NCBI GenBank assembly: GCA_018907035.1
Contig: JACCIC010000053.1
Coordinates: 757,501 to 821,500, forward strand
Direction: 5' to 3'
DNA: 64,000 bases
DNA from: Sycobia sp. Sy_11
Taxonomy: Eukaryota; Arthropoda; Insecta; Hymenoptera; Epichrysomallidae
The notes under the pieces were generated by a model, which was not told the origin of the DNA, searched no databases, and worked only from the letters and a program-made list of their open reading frames with translations. A program made the translations under genes and the position numbers. Position 1 is the first letter of the stretch. Each line of letters begins with the position of its first letter. Shown here one piece after another: positions 1 to 15,169 of this stretch.

Positions 1-2248
1 GGCGCGGGGTGCTCGATTCAATTGGATTAATGCGATATTATAAAGAAATTATCGACTATACTGAACTTTGCTCGGAATTTTAATGTAAATTAAATGCGCG
101 CGTAATACCGGTACAACATTCTTTTCCCCGTACATTCCGTGCAGTCGATTCAAATTTTCCCGCGAGTGTTGCAGCGCGTGAAAATAGACGAAACAAAAAA
201 AAAAAAATAAGGACCATTACAATAATAATTCAAGAGCGTTGGAGAATACCGAACGGTATATACGACTAATAATAGAATGAATTTATGGAATTTAAAAATA
301 AATCCGAGAACGATTGGCCATAAATTCAGAATGCGTTGAGACGTATGGCGCGATCGTCATGGAATATATATATATATATATATATATTGAGCAATGAAGA
401 ATATACGCCATAATATGCTCTGCGGGCTCGTATATTTTCTCTTCATTGGTCACGTTTCTGCTGAGCAATAATAATTATTTTAAAGCACACGCACACACAC
501 ACACACACACGCACGCAGGCGTAATTCATGACATAGGCGTACGAAAACGAACGAATAAGTAATACTTGCGGATTGTAAATTGTTTAGTTGACGTGGCTGC
601 AAAGAGAGCCACATAATATTTTACAAAATTACACATCTACACATGCGCCGATATCCATAAATATACAGACACGCGTGTATCCATGCGTCTGCACGCGTCG
701 TGCAGTAAATTTCGGTGCGAGGCAATTTCTGTTATTTACCATTATTTTTGCATTATTATGCCCGTTTTGGCTACTTATTCGAGGTATCGGAAAAAAAAGC
801 ATATCCATCGGCAACGAATGGTGAAAAAAGCTAGGGACGCCCGCAATTGTTGATAAAGTAATCCATACAATGTTCGTTACGAACCGAGCGTTAGATGATA
901 TACGGGGGACGTGGGGGGGGGGGGCACATTTAATCTTCAAAAAAAAAACAGTCCAGCCGATTGCGCGGCAGCGTTTCTTCTACAAGCTGACCATAGAAAT
1001 TTTTCCGCATCGAAATTATAAGCTCGTTTCGCGGATTTCAATGCACGTTCCCCGTTCTGCGTTATTCGCAGATTCGGAAAGAAAATAATCTGCGCTATAC
1101 GTCTGTTAGATGATCAATTAGTTTAGGATCGGGGATAGTTTTAGTTAGAGGATTGGGGAGCATCGCGAGAATTCAATTCTGTTATCCCGATATACGGCTT
1201 TACCGGATTTATAGACACGAGTGCCTAGATTACGTGAAACAAACAAAAAAAAATTGATAAAGAAAAATTTGAGACGAGCTTTCGAGCTTTTGTTAGCATC
1301 TATAAAAAAAAGAACAAGAAAATGGTATTGCAATAGTAAGAATAGAGATAAATCAATCTTCTAATCGTAGCTGTCATCAAAGATCTTTCGGGAGCCACGT
1401 GCGCATTACGATGTACACGCGTATAATAACGTGAAGAAAGAAAAAAAAATATCCGAAAAGTCAAATGATGGAGATCGCTTAATTTATCCATCGAGGAACG
1501 AGGGGGGGGGTGGTGTACCGCGCCCCAGCCCCCCCACCCCTCATAAGTCACTTTCGCAAAAGCCCGCGGGGCTGCCATCGGAACCCGGGGTCGTCTTAGC
1601 GAGCGCGCGTAGTTGTATTTGTGAACGAGTTCGACTCATCATCCCGTTATAATGCGTGAAGCCTCGCCGCATTACCTCATCGTCGCTCTTAAACGTCGCG
1701 CAGAGGTCGAGCGAGACGCTCGCCGCTCATAATGCACCGTCCTCGGCGATGACGACATCGCGGCTCGCTGCGGGTGTTAGAGGCGATGAATTTTTTTTTT
1801 TCTTTTTTTTTTTTCGCACGCACGAGTACAAGTACCGGCGGAATATCCGGCTACAATATATATATATATATCATATACAAGTAAATCTTACCGACTCCGC
1901 ATCCCTTGGCCTCTGCTTACTGCTTTCGGGGGTGAGAGAAAATTTTATATGAAAAGAAAAGCAAGTAAAATCACTGGTTACATACGTGTGGGAATAGCGG
2001 AGAACATTTTGCTTTTATCGTTATATAGATACGTAAGCGTAACAGCGAAGGGACGTCGCTCGTTGAAGCGTGTATATTATATATATACATATAAACGATT
2101 TTCTTCGACGCCAAGACCAGGCCATTCTCTATATAATATAAGAATTGCTATACTCCATTTAGGAGGACTATTTGATTAGTCGAGTCATAGAAATTACAGT
2201 CGAGCTATTCGCCAGCGTTATTTTTAAGCCGGTCGAGTCGAGGAAGTT

Positions 2249-2250
<2 letters not shown>

Positions 2251-2301
<51 letters not shown>
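2251..2301. repeat. (TA)n microsatellite
   Basis: An uninterrupted run of about 51 bp. A second (TA)n of 40 bp follows at 2511-2550. Confidence 0.95.
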
Positions 2302-2304
<3 letters not shown>

Positions 2305-2505
2305 TGTATAATCTATGCAAAGTAAGTGCATACTGCAATTTTTTCATTAAAGTAGATATGTCTATATATATGCACCTGTTAACCGCATAAGACACTCCCA
2401 TTCAACATACAGCTTGAACTAGAAGCTATTCATGCGCATTTTCAGCGCGATAATTATACACGAATACTTATATTTTCTTGTTTATGTACATTATATGTAT
2501 GTATG

Positions 2506-2554
<49 letters not shown>

Positions 2555-2860
2555 ACGCATAGTTTCATATAATTTCATTGTATGGTATATAATACGGCAA
2601 AAACCTGGAAAATTCTGTGAAACGTGTCGATGAATCAGTGGGTGCGGATATAAAAAGTCAGTTATTTTGTTTTTATTGCAAAAATGTGCTATCGATTCTC
2701 TCCTACCTCCCTCCCCCGTATAGTTCGCTTTTTACTCGTGTGCGAAAGCGCGCGCGTGTATATATAATGCGGTATAATGCCTGTATTACTTGCGAATCAG
2801 CGTTGATACGGGATAATAAAAAAGAACCTCTCGTTTTTTTTTCTTCTAGATACCACCACC

Positions 2861-2865
<5 letters not shown>

Positions 2866-2928
<63 letters not shown>
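2866..2928. repeat. (CA)n microsatellite
   Basis: An uninterrupted CA run of about 63 bp, ending in a short TA stretch. Confidence 0.95.
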
Positions 2929-2936
<8 letters not shown>

Positions 2937-3949
2937 CCATATATAGATTGCGTGTAAACACGAAGTGAGGCATTGTTAAATATAGAAATGTCGTATACAA
3001 ACCGTCACTCTTAAAATTATAAAAATACAGTATAAGCAGAAAAATTTGTTCATAATGTTGTAGTGTGTGTGTGTGTGTGTAGGGCTTGTTGCAATTTTTT
3101 TTCAACGTTTAATACGAGAAATCGCACAAAACTTTATTGGTTAAGTTGTTATTACAATAACATCGTTGTGTTACGATCACTTTATAAACCTATTTGGACC
3201 GAGTAGAGGTATTTTTGAAACAGCTTTGACGATGTCCATCGAAAAAGAAGCACATCAAGAACAGTCCCCATTTTCTGCTGGTTTTTTTTTTTTTTTTTTT
3301 TTTTATAACGAAAAATTACGAATTCAGAATCTGAATTAAGAATATACCCCTTGCTGGATCGAGAATTCGATAGACAAATCTCGCTAAGTGCCTTATGTAA
3401 CCTTCGCCCCCTTTCCCCCTTCGATCCATCCGCATAATACATAAATACACACACACACACACACACGCGCGCGCGCAGTAAACGGCTAACACCACCCTAA
3501 TAACTGTCCATCACTTCCTCGGAGTATATTCGAACCGACTTTGCGCTCTTCCTCTCTTCCTCCCGACCTCTCGCGCTCTCGCCCCCCCCCTCCCCCTCGC
3601 CCTCTGCATCCATACGCACGACAGCGCGGCTCGACCGACCCAGTTTACCGAAGTGATCCGACCTTGTTTGCGCAGCGACGTCAATGCGCGACGCGTCAAT
3701 ATAGAGATTTTCCGTTAAAAAAAAAAAGAAGAAAAAATACGTATAAAAGCATGGTAAACTCGATTGGACTGTGTATATATATGTACATATATATACACAC
3801 AAGCGTAAAATTGCGAGGGAGAAAAAGCGTTCCGACAACTTTTTACCAAAATCACGTCAAATCTCGAAATGGTTATTAAGTAAAAAAAGGGTTCGTTGTC
3901 ATTGACTAAAAAAAACGGATAAACGGTTTAATTCGTTTATGAATGAAAA

Positions 3950-3958
3950 CTATATATA

Positions 3959-4023
<65 letters not shown>
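3950..4023. repeat. (TA)n microsatellite
   Basis: About 74 bp of TA with one TACATA interruption near 3973. Confidence 0.95.
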
Positions 4024-4028
<5 letters not shown>

Positions 4029-5641
4029 TCAAGCTAACTCGGTGCCCGCAAAGCGTCAAAGGATTAGAAAAGTAGGTTGTAAAGTGCCATTCTATCAAAA
4101 ATTTTGTGTTATCATTCCGTGAACGCGAATCGGCGTTAGCTAACTATAGAGCAAATCCTTCTTCCAAAAATTCAATGCGTTCAAATTATATTCTACAGAA
4201 TTTTTCGAATTCCGTCCGTAAGGTTTACAAATCTTAGCCTTTGTACTTTTGTAGAATTTCATAAATTTTCTTTCTTTTAATAAGAACCATTGAGATCTAT
4301 AAGTTATGTTTGTGTTATTATTATCGTTAGTATCTAATCAATAATTTACAGTTGGTTTTTTAAATAACTATTATGACTGATACGATATACATTATTTCTA
4401 CTGTTTCCTCACTTACTCAGTTAAGTCTGTCTTATCGTAACGGAAGAATAAAAATAGAAACATACAGATACCTATAAAAACATATAATTGTTACGCGTCT
4501 TTTCCGAAATTCTAGGCCTGTCGCTTCCAACATTCAACGACATTAATCCTTTACGGAATAATTTGCATCAATTATCAATTTGACGACCGAGCCGACAAAT
4601 CGACAAACAAACGAGCCTGAAAAATTTTCGTTTTTTTTTTTTTTTAAACTTATCGGATTTAAAAATCACGGGATTCGAGCACAGCACAATGTAGATCAGT
4701 GCCAATGTACTTTGCATCGTGCGGCGCGGTTAAGAAAGATTTGAGAAAATACCAGCCACTCCGTCGTTACGAAACCGAGACGGGGAAAAGCTTTTTTCCC
4801 CCCCCCTCACCTTTCGCGCCTCGCGACTATTATCTCGCTCCTCTTTACACAATTCTGGTAGAGGAAAAAAAGAAAACAGCAGAGAATGCCCGCGTTCGTG
4901 CACGAGATAGCGGGGCCTGAAGTTTGGGGGGGGGGAGGGGTGGAGAATTACGCCACTAAATATCGTAGAAATAACAGAACGGCCTCTCTCATTGTCCACG
5001 TCTTTGTCATCTTGTCGCAAAGCCAACATTATTATATTTGTCACACTTTCCATCGTTAAGGCGAAAAACACACAGACACACAGACAAACACACACGCGCG
5101 CGCACACACACAACTGTTTACATAATAATGTATACAGTTGAGGAAAAAATTGCGATATCCGACGGTGCAATATGCTGCCCGATCTGGATTTTTATTAATC
5201 GACGCACCAGTCGCCGATCGGTCAGATTGACTCGGCGCTCCGTCAACGGCTAGCAACGATTCTGCCGATAAAAAGCGCGGGCTCGGCGTGCACGAGGGTA
5301 AACCGGCAGTGGGGGGTGGGGGAGGGGGGGGCGAAAGGAGAACGGAAAAACAAGCCAGTTGTGAAGAAAGTCGCTAAATTATAACGACGAAGGTAAAAAT
5401 GCGACGATCAAGTACGCGACGGCAGGTAGCTCGATGGGCTGCAGGAATTAGCGTGCGCCAACGCAAACGTATTATATCATATCACACCGCGGGGCAGCGA
5501 TGAAAATATGGCGTCCCAGCGTCGAATTCGAAATCGGCTATATATATATATATACACATATATATACATATATATGCCTCGGTTGCGGCTGGCGCCAACT
5601 CATCCGGCGCGCCCGGCTCGCGCGTATTATAGCATACGCGC

Positions 5642-5645
<4 letters not shown>

Positions 5646-5724
<79 letters not shown>
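5646..5724. repeat. compound (TG)n(GA)n microsatellite
   Basis: About 19 TG units pass directly into about 21 GA units. On the GA side one strand is purely purine, so triplex or slipped structures are possible. It lies within a GC-rich patch. Confidence 0.95.
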
Positions 5725-5729
<5 letters not shown>

Positions 5730-6809
5730 CTCGCGCGCTCCGGCGCATACCGAGCGCGTTTCGAATTCCCCGGCTCTTCTCCGTGCGCGCGCGCGCGCGT
5801 ATCAGCGCATTCGAGTGTATTACGGGGTTCGGCCGCGAGCGCTGCTGCCGCTGCCGCTGCTGCTATAGAGGAGATCGTGATACCGGACGATACTGTCATA
5901 ATGCGGATGCGCGCCTTGTGCTGGGTGGCAAGTTGTATCACGGCATGCGGTGTCGTCGTTTCGACGTTGTGCTGTTTTTTTTTTTTCTGCGACCGTCGGT
6001 ATTTCTCTACCCTCCCCTCCCGCCCGCTTCGAACTTCTAGCACCAATCGTTCTACGAGAGGCGATGTCGTCACTAATCGCCACGGGTGCCCTCCACTTGG
6101 ACGGAATAATTTATAATAATACAGGATAACGCTCGCCTCAGATCTGATTTGCCGGCTTACTCTCAATTTAGTAGATTTTCGTGCTGACAAAACCTTTTAC
6201 CGCGAGGTCCTCGGCCGAAACTTCGATCAGTTATTTGGATAGAGCCTTTTGTATCGATGAAAAAAAAAAAATGGTCTCTTTACAGTTTGTTTTAGTTTTG
6301 TCTTTCTTTCCGAACGGTACACCCCTGTATGCCTGTTACATCGTCGATAGTCGCGTACGCGCGGCGGCGGAGAAGAGTTGGAAAGTGAGGAATATGAAGA
6401 AGAGAGAGAGAGAGAGAGATCGGCCCGTCCCCCTCTCCAAGACTCGCGGTAGAGGAGCCATCGCGGCGAGAGAAAAAAACCGGTCCGAGAATAAATTTAG
6501 CGCGCGCTCGCGTGGACTTTCCGAGGAATTTTTTTTTTTTTGGTTTTTTGTACATTTTTCGAGGAGGCTGCAGCTCGAGCCGGGTCTCCGGATATAATTT
6601 CGTTAGTTGCGCGCATATATGTAGGTACACGGGCGAACTTGTGCTCGTTCACGGATTGACGGGATCAATTCGAGCGCGGGACGGTCGAGGAGGATAAAGA
6701 CTGAGAACCGTCGAGAACACTGATTGCTTTATGTACGAATCGCGCTAAGAAAGTACGAGCGGTAATCGATGCTAATCAAATGAGAATGGATTTTTTACCG
6801 TATGCTACA

Positions 6810-6826
6810 GACACACACGCACACGC

Positions 6827-6893
<67 letters not shown>

Positions 6894-6917
6894 ACACCAC
6901 ACACACACACACACACA
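6810..6917. repeat. (CA)n microsatellite
   Basis: About 108 bp with a few CGCA and ACCACACC interruptions. Confidence 0.95.
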
Positions 6918-7481
6918 TACGATATAAGTTTATAATTTATAGGACTTTTAATACTGTGTATTTTTTTAACATTCGAGATTTAAAAGATTAATTTTATGGA
7001 ATTTTTAGTTTCATTTTTTATTATTTTTTTTATTACTTTTTTCTTCGATTTTGATGGAATAATAAGGAGATTATCAAGAATATTCTTCTATTAAGAAAAT
7101 TAATTAAGGGACCGTCGATTGCTCTGTTATACCGCGATTGAGTGACAAAGTATACATGTGTGTTAAATTGACATACAACAATTGATGCACATTTGTCAAG
7201 CAGCCGGGGAAAAAGAGATCGTATTAATCATTTCATAGCCAAAAATGATAAATAATTTTTCATCGCATTCTCATTCCCAAGTAATTTGTCAAAAATTTGC
7301 AAAATTTTACGTCAATGTGGAAGAAATATAAGCGAAGGAAATCGTCGACTACAATTTTTAATAATTTAATGTTTATAGAAAGTGCTATGGAAGTTAGACT
7401 AGTGCTCATGGGTTCGATGAAAATTAACTATACGACTATGTAAAAAAAAAAAAATTTCGTACACTATACTTTCTAGTTTTT

Positions 7482-7484
<3 letters not shown>

Positions 7485-7549
<65 letters not shown>
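7485..7549. repeat. (TA)n microsatellite
   Basis: About 65 bp of nearly perfect TA. Confidence 0.95.
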
Positions 7550-7554
<5 letters not shown>

Positions 7555-8615
7555 ATGCATCATATGAATTTTGATAATTATTTTTCACCATATACCCGTG
7601 CAATTTGAAAATGTTACTTGGAACCGCCATAAAAATTTATTTTGTATATGATTTCAATCGAAATCAACGACGACATTTTATCGTTATGCGCCCTCGAACG
7701 AAAGAAAAATTTTCAGGGCTAATATTGAGATTAAAGTTTCCGATGCAACTATTCGGGTATTAATTAATTTATCGGATAATATTTGTCTTTATCATACAAG
7801 TCATCGAAACGTCCCGAGTAATCGATCGCGGAACGCTCGTTTATAATAACACGATGTGACAATGTAGAAAGTCGGAATTGGTTGCCTACAAAGTGATATA
7901 ATATAGCCGGGGTTTCTGATAAAGAACGAATGATCGATTGTTTCGTAAGAATGATCCAGTCGCGTGTACAGCAGGAGGGCGGTATACAAGCGACCAAGAT
8001 AAATGAAAAGCCTAAGCGTAAATTTGTAGATACAAAAATATACGCCATTATATGAAATGTTCGGAAGGGCGCTCGAAGAGGAAATTTTTCCCTTTCAACA
8101 AATTAGCTCAAGCAATATCTTAGTCGTTATTATATACAGTTAGTTGTATTAGACAATTATTATATTATATCTATAAAGCACATTATATGTACAAAAATAA
8201 TTGTTACATAATACGGACACCCTGAAATGTGCCGCTCCGCTAATTTACGGCACCCGACGTTATTATGAGAAACGCCTAACTCGCTCGTGTCCCACCTTAT
8301 ATACTCGCCGATCCGAACTTGTTCAAAAGCAAAAAAAAAAAAAAAAAAAAACAGTTTGATAACAAGGCATATTTATTTATTCGTGCGTTTAGACACCTAA
8401 TGCGTATAATCGCGATCATTGCACGACACATCGCTGTACTTGGCTCGCCATTGGGACGATTTTATTTTTCACGAAGATCATCGCTCAAGCTGATAATAGA
8501 AATGATGCAACTTTTGACAAATACAAATTGCCAGCTCTGGAGCGGTTGGATGGGAGGGAGGTCCCGTTTCGTACGCATATTATGCGTTAATTTTTCACAT
8601 TGAAAAATTGCTGAA

Positions 8616-8662
<47 letters not shown>

Positions 8663-8789
8663 GATACCAAACGAACGATACACCATTAATTTCTCAATCT
8701 CACTGTTTATTTGCCATTTCTCTTTTTTAACGACAAAGCCTATCGATATGGAATAAAAACTGCGTAATTCTTCCAAATTATCCTAAACT

Positions 8790-8884
<95 letters not shown>
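8790..8884. repeat. (CA)n microsatellite
   Basis: About 95 bp of uninterrupted CA, among the longest perfect arrays in the window. A 37-bp (TA)n precedes it at 8620-8656. Confidence 0.95.
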
Positions 8885-8888
<4 letters not shown>

Positions 8889-9439
8889 CGCGTGCACACA
8901 CATTTGTAAATGATTGCCTATTTCAACATGCGCATTTAAGTATTATACAACAACGTAAATTCCAGTGCCCACTGAATGCTTTTAGATAATTTTTTAATGT
9001 TTCTTTTTTTTTATTGTATTATACACGCGAGGAAACTATACAATCTATATAATCTCAGCTAAATCATAGCGTGTGTACGTATATACATACCTCACCGGAA
9101 ATAGTATATTATATATATATACCTTTGGATTTTAAATTGTATCAAACGACATTTCTCAATTGGAATCATTGTCCAACCATGCACCTATATATATATAAAT
9201 ATGTATGTATTAATGGACCACGCGTGCATACAACGCTTCCTCCGCTGCGTCCGCAGGGGCAAAATGTCAGATGGAGAACGAACGCGAGTGTCTCTTATGT
9301 GTATCTAGAGGTGCATATCGCGCGCGCGCGCACGGTGAGATGACGTCACGGTGTGACACACGCGCGCGGTCGCGCGCGAGAGCATCGAGACGCGAGCATT
9401 CCTTCGTGTGGCGCGGTCATTCAATTAATTTGTTAAGCG

Positions 9440-9441
<2 letters not shown>

Positions 9442-9499
<58 letters not shown>
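9442..9499. repeat. (TA)n(CA)n microsatellite
   Basis: About 49 bp of TA followed by a short CA run. Confidence 0.95.
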
Positions 9500-9500
<1 letters not shown>

Positions 9501-9711
9501 TATATGTCGGTAAACTATCAGAATCGAATAATCAAAAGAGTTGAGCGATCGAAGAAAAATGTGGAAATTAGCTATAATATGGAATGAAAAATGTACTTGT
9601 ACCATTTGGATCACACGAGCATTTATTATACATTTATTTGTTGTGACCAAGTGAGATACGTTCATACAATAGATAAATATGTATCCTATATACGGTATAT
9701 AATTTTATATT

Positions 9712-9719
<8 letters not shown>

Positions 9720-9772
<53 letters not shown>
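9720..9772. repeat. (TA)n microsatellite
   Basis: A perfect TA run of about 53 bp. A (CT)n(CA)n tract follows at 9895-9978. Confidence 0.95.
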
Positions 9773-9776
<4 letters not shown>

Positions 9777-9951
9777 ACCAAGGTATTCGTCAACGTGGGT
9801 TGATATTTCTAATAGTAATCCTTCGGAATTGTGACATATTCACACTAATTATTATTCTTTACTTTGTCGTAATTAGTGACGCAACTTTGGAGAATTCTCT
9901 CTCTTTCTCTCTTTCCTCTCTGTCTCTCTCTCTTTTTCTTTCTCTCTCGCT

Positions 9952-9982
<31 letters not shown>

Positions 9983-10230
9983 TATATATTTCATTAAAAA
10001 GATTCTAACCTATAAAATGTGAAGAAAAAAATTCCTAAACATATATACATATTCAAGCATTGAGCATAATTTTAAGATATACATTACAGTCTTTATTTGC
10101 ATTCATCTTTCTCGATTCTTATGTTCATAAATATCTTTTCGCTGCACATTTCATTAGACCTGATTGACACTTTTATAAGTACATACGACGGAAAAGATTT
10201 ATCTGTTCCGAATGAAGTGCCTGCAAAATG

Positions 10231-10238
10231 TCCTATAT

Positions 10239-10300
<62 letters not shown>

Positions 10301-10516
10301 TATATTACGCCCTAGAGGTACAGTCGGTATAACTGTGAGATAGATTGTTAAGTTGTTAAAAAAAAATACTTCTTTTACATCATAAAGCATCTTCAGTACT
10401 TTCATAATATAAGAAAGCTGACTAGGAAATATGTTCCAGATAAAGATAATCGCCGTATAAGACCTCGCTTAAACTGCGTTTACCACAAAAATTGTCACAA
10501 AGGCTCATTATTATCA

Positions 10517-10585
<69 letters not shown>

Positions 10586-10700
10586 ATTAGCGTACAGCCA
10601 AGTGCGGTCGCTTATGGCATTTTTGTGCTCCTAAGAAAGTTTTCGAAAATAAATTGCCAATAAAATAAATTTAATTTCAGTCGAACATTTAATAAACTAT

Positions 10701-10760
<60 letters not shown>
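10231..10760. repeat. cluster of three (TA)n microsatellites
   Basis: TA arrays at 10231-10294, 10518-10582 and 10702-10760, each about 60 bp, within 530 bp. The sequences between them are unrelated. Confidence 0.95.
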
Positions 10761-10763
<3 letters not shown>

Positions 10764-11313
10764 CTCTTACTATTTCTCCTACTCATTCTCTCTACATCTA
10801 TAATCATGACAGTATTAATATATCATCAATCACGTTATTCAGATATATGCGCCGAAGAATTATGAATTCTTCAGCGGTCAATGAGCCGAATCAAACGACA
10901 CATCTTATATATAGAAATTTCGATAGTTATTAGAATTATACATGTATTAAGTATATAATAAAGAAAGGAACAAAAATTTATACATCCGCAGTTACATTGC
11001 AAAAATTACCTTGTTAGCCAATTAAAGAAAGAAATAAAATATATGTGCGTGCATGTGTGTGTGTGTACAATAAAACGCAGATCCTCTCCCCCGCCCCTTT
11101 TTTTACACGGAATCGGACTAGTGGAACGCCAGACGACCGAGATTGAACGCGTCTTACGGAGATCCCTTGCCACTCCGGAGGCTGCAGCGTTGAAGCGCGC
11201 GCCGCGCGGAAATCACGACGATTACAACGAGGACGACGCGTCGCGCATCGGCGCATCTGTCCATGCACATACGCATTGTGCCGAGGTTTCTTTCGCTCAC
11301 ATGCGGACGAGAG

Positions 11314-11344
<31 letters not shown>

Positions 11345-11545
11345 CGACTAGAGAACCCCTATTACCTCGCAGGATAGCATAAGGATAGTCCTATAAGATA
11401 ATCTTGTTTAGTCGATGCTGTCCGCGTGTCCCCCCCCTCTCTCTCTCTCCTTTCCCACCCAATCTCCCTTCCTCTCCCTGTCGCGCTCGTCATATATGCG
11501 AGGCTGCTCTGCCGCTGTCGTTTCGCATCTGTGTGTCTGTGTGTC

Positions 11546-11550
<5 letters not shown>

Positions 11551-11629
<79 letters not shown>

Positions 11630-11642
11630 GTGTGTGTGTGTG
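11551..11642. repeat. (TG)n microsatellite
   Basis: About 77 bp of perfect TG plus a short second run, flanked left by a polypyrimidine stretch (11430-11480). A (GA)n lies at 11319-11344. Confidence 0.95.
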
Positions 11643-11799
11643 CACGATCGTACGCTGATGCACAGGCGCGATGGACTGCTTGCCCTCGATGGTGGATGCT
11701 GCGCTTGGATGGCGGATAGTTGGACGAGTCTCGGGAGGCGGCAAGGGGGGGGATGGTACGATTCACAAAGCGCCGATCGTCGCGCGCGTTCCCATACAC

Positions 11800-11840
<41 letters not shown>

Positions 11841-12840
11841 ATGGGAAAAGGGCAGGGAACAAGGGCCGAGGGTCGGAGCAGGGGGAGAGCAAAGGGAGTT
11901 GGACCGAGAGCAGCCGCGGGTAGAGGCATAGGCGGGTGACAGACAGAGCATTTGGCTCGACGCGCGCGCGCACAGCCTTTGATGATTACGGGCGACCGCT
12001 CGTCACTGCTCGCGTACGCGCGAACGATTGAGAGACTATACAGTCACACACACGCGCGCGTGTGTGTGAGTGTGTACAAGAGCTCCCGCGTGCCCTACAG
12101 CTTTCTTTTTTATTTCGGTACTATGCATTAAACAGACGCCGGCGCCCGTCTCTCCTATATAATGTGAAAGCCGTACTGTGCGTCGCTCCACTATTTTGGA
12201 GCATCTTCCGCACCGAGTACGCTGGTATAATCCTATATATATGCATATACATCATAATATAGTCGAAGAGAAAATGACTCGTGGACAAATTACATTGCGG
12301 GTGGTCTTTATTTCAAGAGTGCAAAGAAATAATATGTATATATAATAAATCGGATCAATGTGTGTGTGTGTGTGTGTGTGTGTACAACGGATTATTTATT
12401 GCGTGCGTATCCAGACCGCCGATGGTTTTTCCACGCACGAACGGGCGCCGTTACGAATAAATAGGGATGGGAAGGGCCGAAGCTATCCTCCCTCGCGATG
12501 AACCCTCGATCGTGCAGATTGCAGAACGAGGGGCGAAAGAATTTTGAGCGAGATCTGTGTGTACATTGTTTTTCTTCTTCTTTTTTTATACACGAGTTCA
12601 CGATTTTCTCCGTGACGCGCGGTTTATTAAAAGACAAAAAGTATAAATTCTCGTTTACCCAACCCGATATTCTTCTCATACGATATTCATGCATTTAACG
12701 CGGTTTGATATTTTCCGACCGTTGTTGTCGACTGCCACAGCAGCTTATAAATAACCCACGAAAATAGCAAGGGAATTAATCAAATTCGTCTGTAACACAC
12801 ACACACACACAAGATAATGTTTTTAAAAAACAAATCTCCG

Positions 12841-12844
<4 letters not shown>

Positions 12845-12891
<47 letters not shown>
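12845..12891. repeat. (TA)n microsatellite
   Basis: A TA run of about 47 bp followed by GTAT units. Confidence 0.95.
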
Positions 12892-12902
<11 letters not shown>

Positions 12903-13996
12903 GTATGCATATGTACTAAAAAATTTAACTTTAAAAATTTTTTTAATTTTATCGCGAGAAATTTCGATTGTTCTGTATTATTTATAGTGTAATTTAAATT
13001 TTACTGCAAAACATCAATACACTACGCATACGGTGATCCTTCTTATAATATTTCCATTAATTATTTACAACTTTGATACACACTTTTCTATGTCAATATT
13101 AATTACTCCGTCGGATATATAAATTAACCTGACAGAAAAAATACTACAAAACTTTATATATCGTTTAACGCGCTTTCAAATACACGGAAAAATTTGCCAT
13201 TGTTGCAAATTTATACACACGCTTTTGCAGTTGTTTACGGTCTTTTTGACTCTCGTAAGCACCGCGGGCTTCTTCTATATTTAAATTTATTCAAATTCTT
13301 TTTTTCCTTTTATCGCAATTTCACTGTGCTCGAGCGCGCGCAGCGCGCGCGCATATTATTAAGTGAAAAATTTCAAAAGTTCCAGTCTTGTGCATCTCGT
13401 GCACTCGAGCTTCTTCTGAAAAAATTTTGCCACAAGAACGCAAGATTCTGAAGCAGAAAAATTCCAAAGAAACGTCTCTCCTCCTCGAGGGAATTAGTTC
13501 ATCTCCTTATTTAGATCTTTTATAAGTCTTCGACTTGTTAGAGTACCAGTAAAGGGGAAGCAAATAATAATAAGAATAATAATATCAATGATAATAATAC
13601 AAATAATCAAACTGTATATGCAATGTCTGAAAATTGTTGTATTCAAAATCATTGCACACACACACACGCACACATTATGCATTTATGACTATAGTACACT
13701 ACCCGTCTGCCATAATCAAAATTTCATTAACGAGCGAGGTGGATTATTATTATTCTTGCTCGGGCCAAAGCAAACGTGTTCCAAGAATAAATGAAGATTG
13801 ACTTATCAATTACGTGCATATATTTATATGTGTAATTTTTAAGAAACAGATACTCATTGCGCCTCTCGCTTTATACCCCTTTCTTTGTCCGACAAACGAT
13901 AGCCGCCTCGTGCAAACCGACGAATCGCAGCGTTCGGCGAGTTATAATTCAATTTCTCGAGATTCGCGCCCAGCGACAGCGCGCCACGACGAATCA

Positions 13997-14113
<117 letters not shown>

Positions 14114-14259
14114 GAGGCAAGCATCAGTAGTAATAGTTGTAGCAGTGTAGTGGTATAGCGATCTCTCTTTAAGCGCCCTTTAATGAGACTCAATTAATCC
14201 AGGGCTCGTTAACTCGTTTAACTCCTCGCCGCAACGAGAGGAGAGAAATTCTCAATGTA

Positions 14260-14263
<4 letters not shown>

Positions 14264-14333
<70 letters not shown>

Positions 14334-14385
14334 CAGATTTTTACAAATTTATATGAGTAGGAAGTCCTTTTTTTATAGCTCCAGA

Positions 14386-14424
<39 letters not shown>

Positions 14425-14640
14425 TTATATGTGTATACGCGAATATACATAAGAGGAATGCCAGAAGCTCGTCGGCTTTCCGGAAAATCCGTGTGGGATG
14501 CGCGCGACCGCACAAAAGCGAGAAAGCCAGGTGCGAGGGAGGGGCTGCCGAAATATTTTGGAGAGAGAGAGAAAAAGGGAGAAAGAGAGAGAAGGTCGCT
14601 ACGCACCGGATGCTTATGCGGAATGAAAGAAAAAACTCTC

Positions 14641-14684
<44 letters not shown>
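14264..14684. repeat. cluster of (TA)n microsatellites
   Basis: TA arrays at 14264-14330, 14389-14422 and 14644-14684. Another follows at 15122-15167. Confidence 0.93.
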
Positions 14685-14688
<4 letters not shown>

Positions 14689-15111
14689 CCGGAGCCGGAG
14701 CCCGAAAGCGCTCCTCCTTCCATCGTCCGTCGACGACAGTTTGGCCACATGACGTTTCCGTATTTTTATTTTTCGCGCGCCAAAATGGAGAATTTGAATT
14801 TTCCTGTTGTGTGTATGTGTGTGTATGTGTGTAGATAAAAATAGAAGAAAGCAATTTATATATAAGTTTGCTTAATGGATCAGGATTAAAGTCTCTCATC
14901 ACGACGAGCTTAGATGTAAATAATACAGATATGTGGGAGTATAAGGATTACACAGGAATTCCACAATAATACTCTCGATCAATCATTTTCACCGATGATG
15001 TTCGCGTGAGAAATTTGCATGAAACCGGGCTCCCTCAAATATCATGTTTACTGTACAATTTTTGACAAAAATTTTTTTGCAGCTATATGAAAAGCAAGGT
15101 ATTGTTTTCTG

Positions 15112-15169
<58 letters not shown>

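Noticed and set aside
5627..6190. 187-codon minus-strand open frame
   Set aside because: A large part of it is translation of the (GA)n/(TG)n array (runs of SL and HT). The unique flanks show no domain and other frames are equally open.
8790..8884. CRISPR-like or satellite array
   Set aside because: A simple dinucleotide repeat with no spacers, and the genome is eukaryotic.
11362..11973. Overlapping 170-203 codon open frames on both strands
   Set aside because: They exist because a (TG)n array has no stop codons in any frame; the rest is Arg/Pro-rich translation of GC-rich DNA with no family signature.
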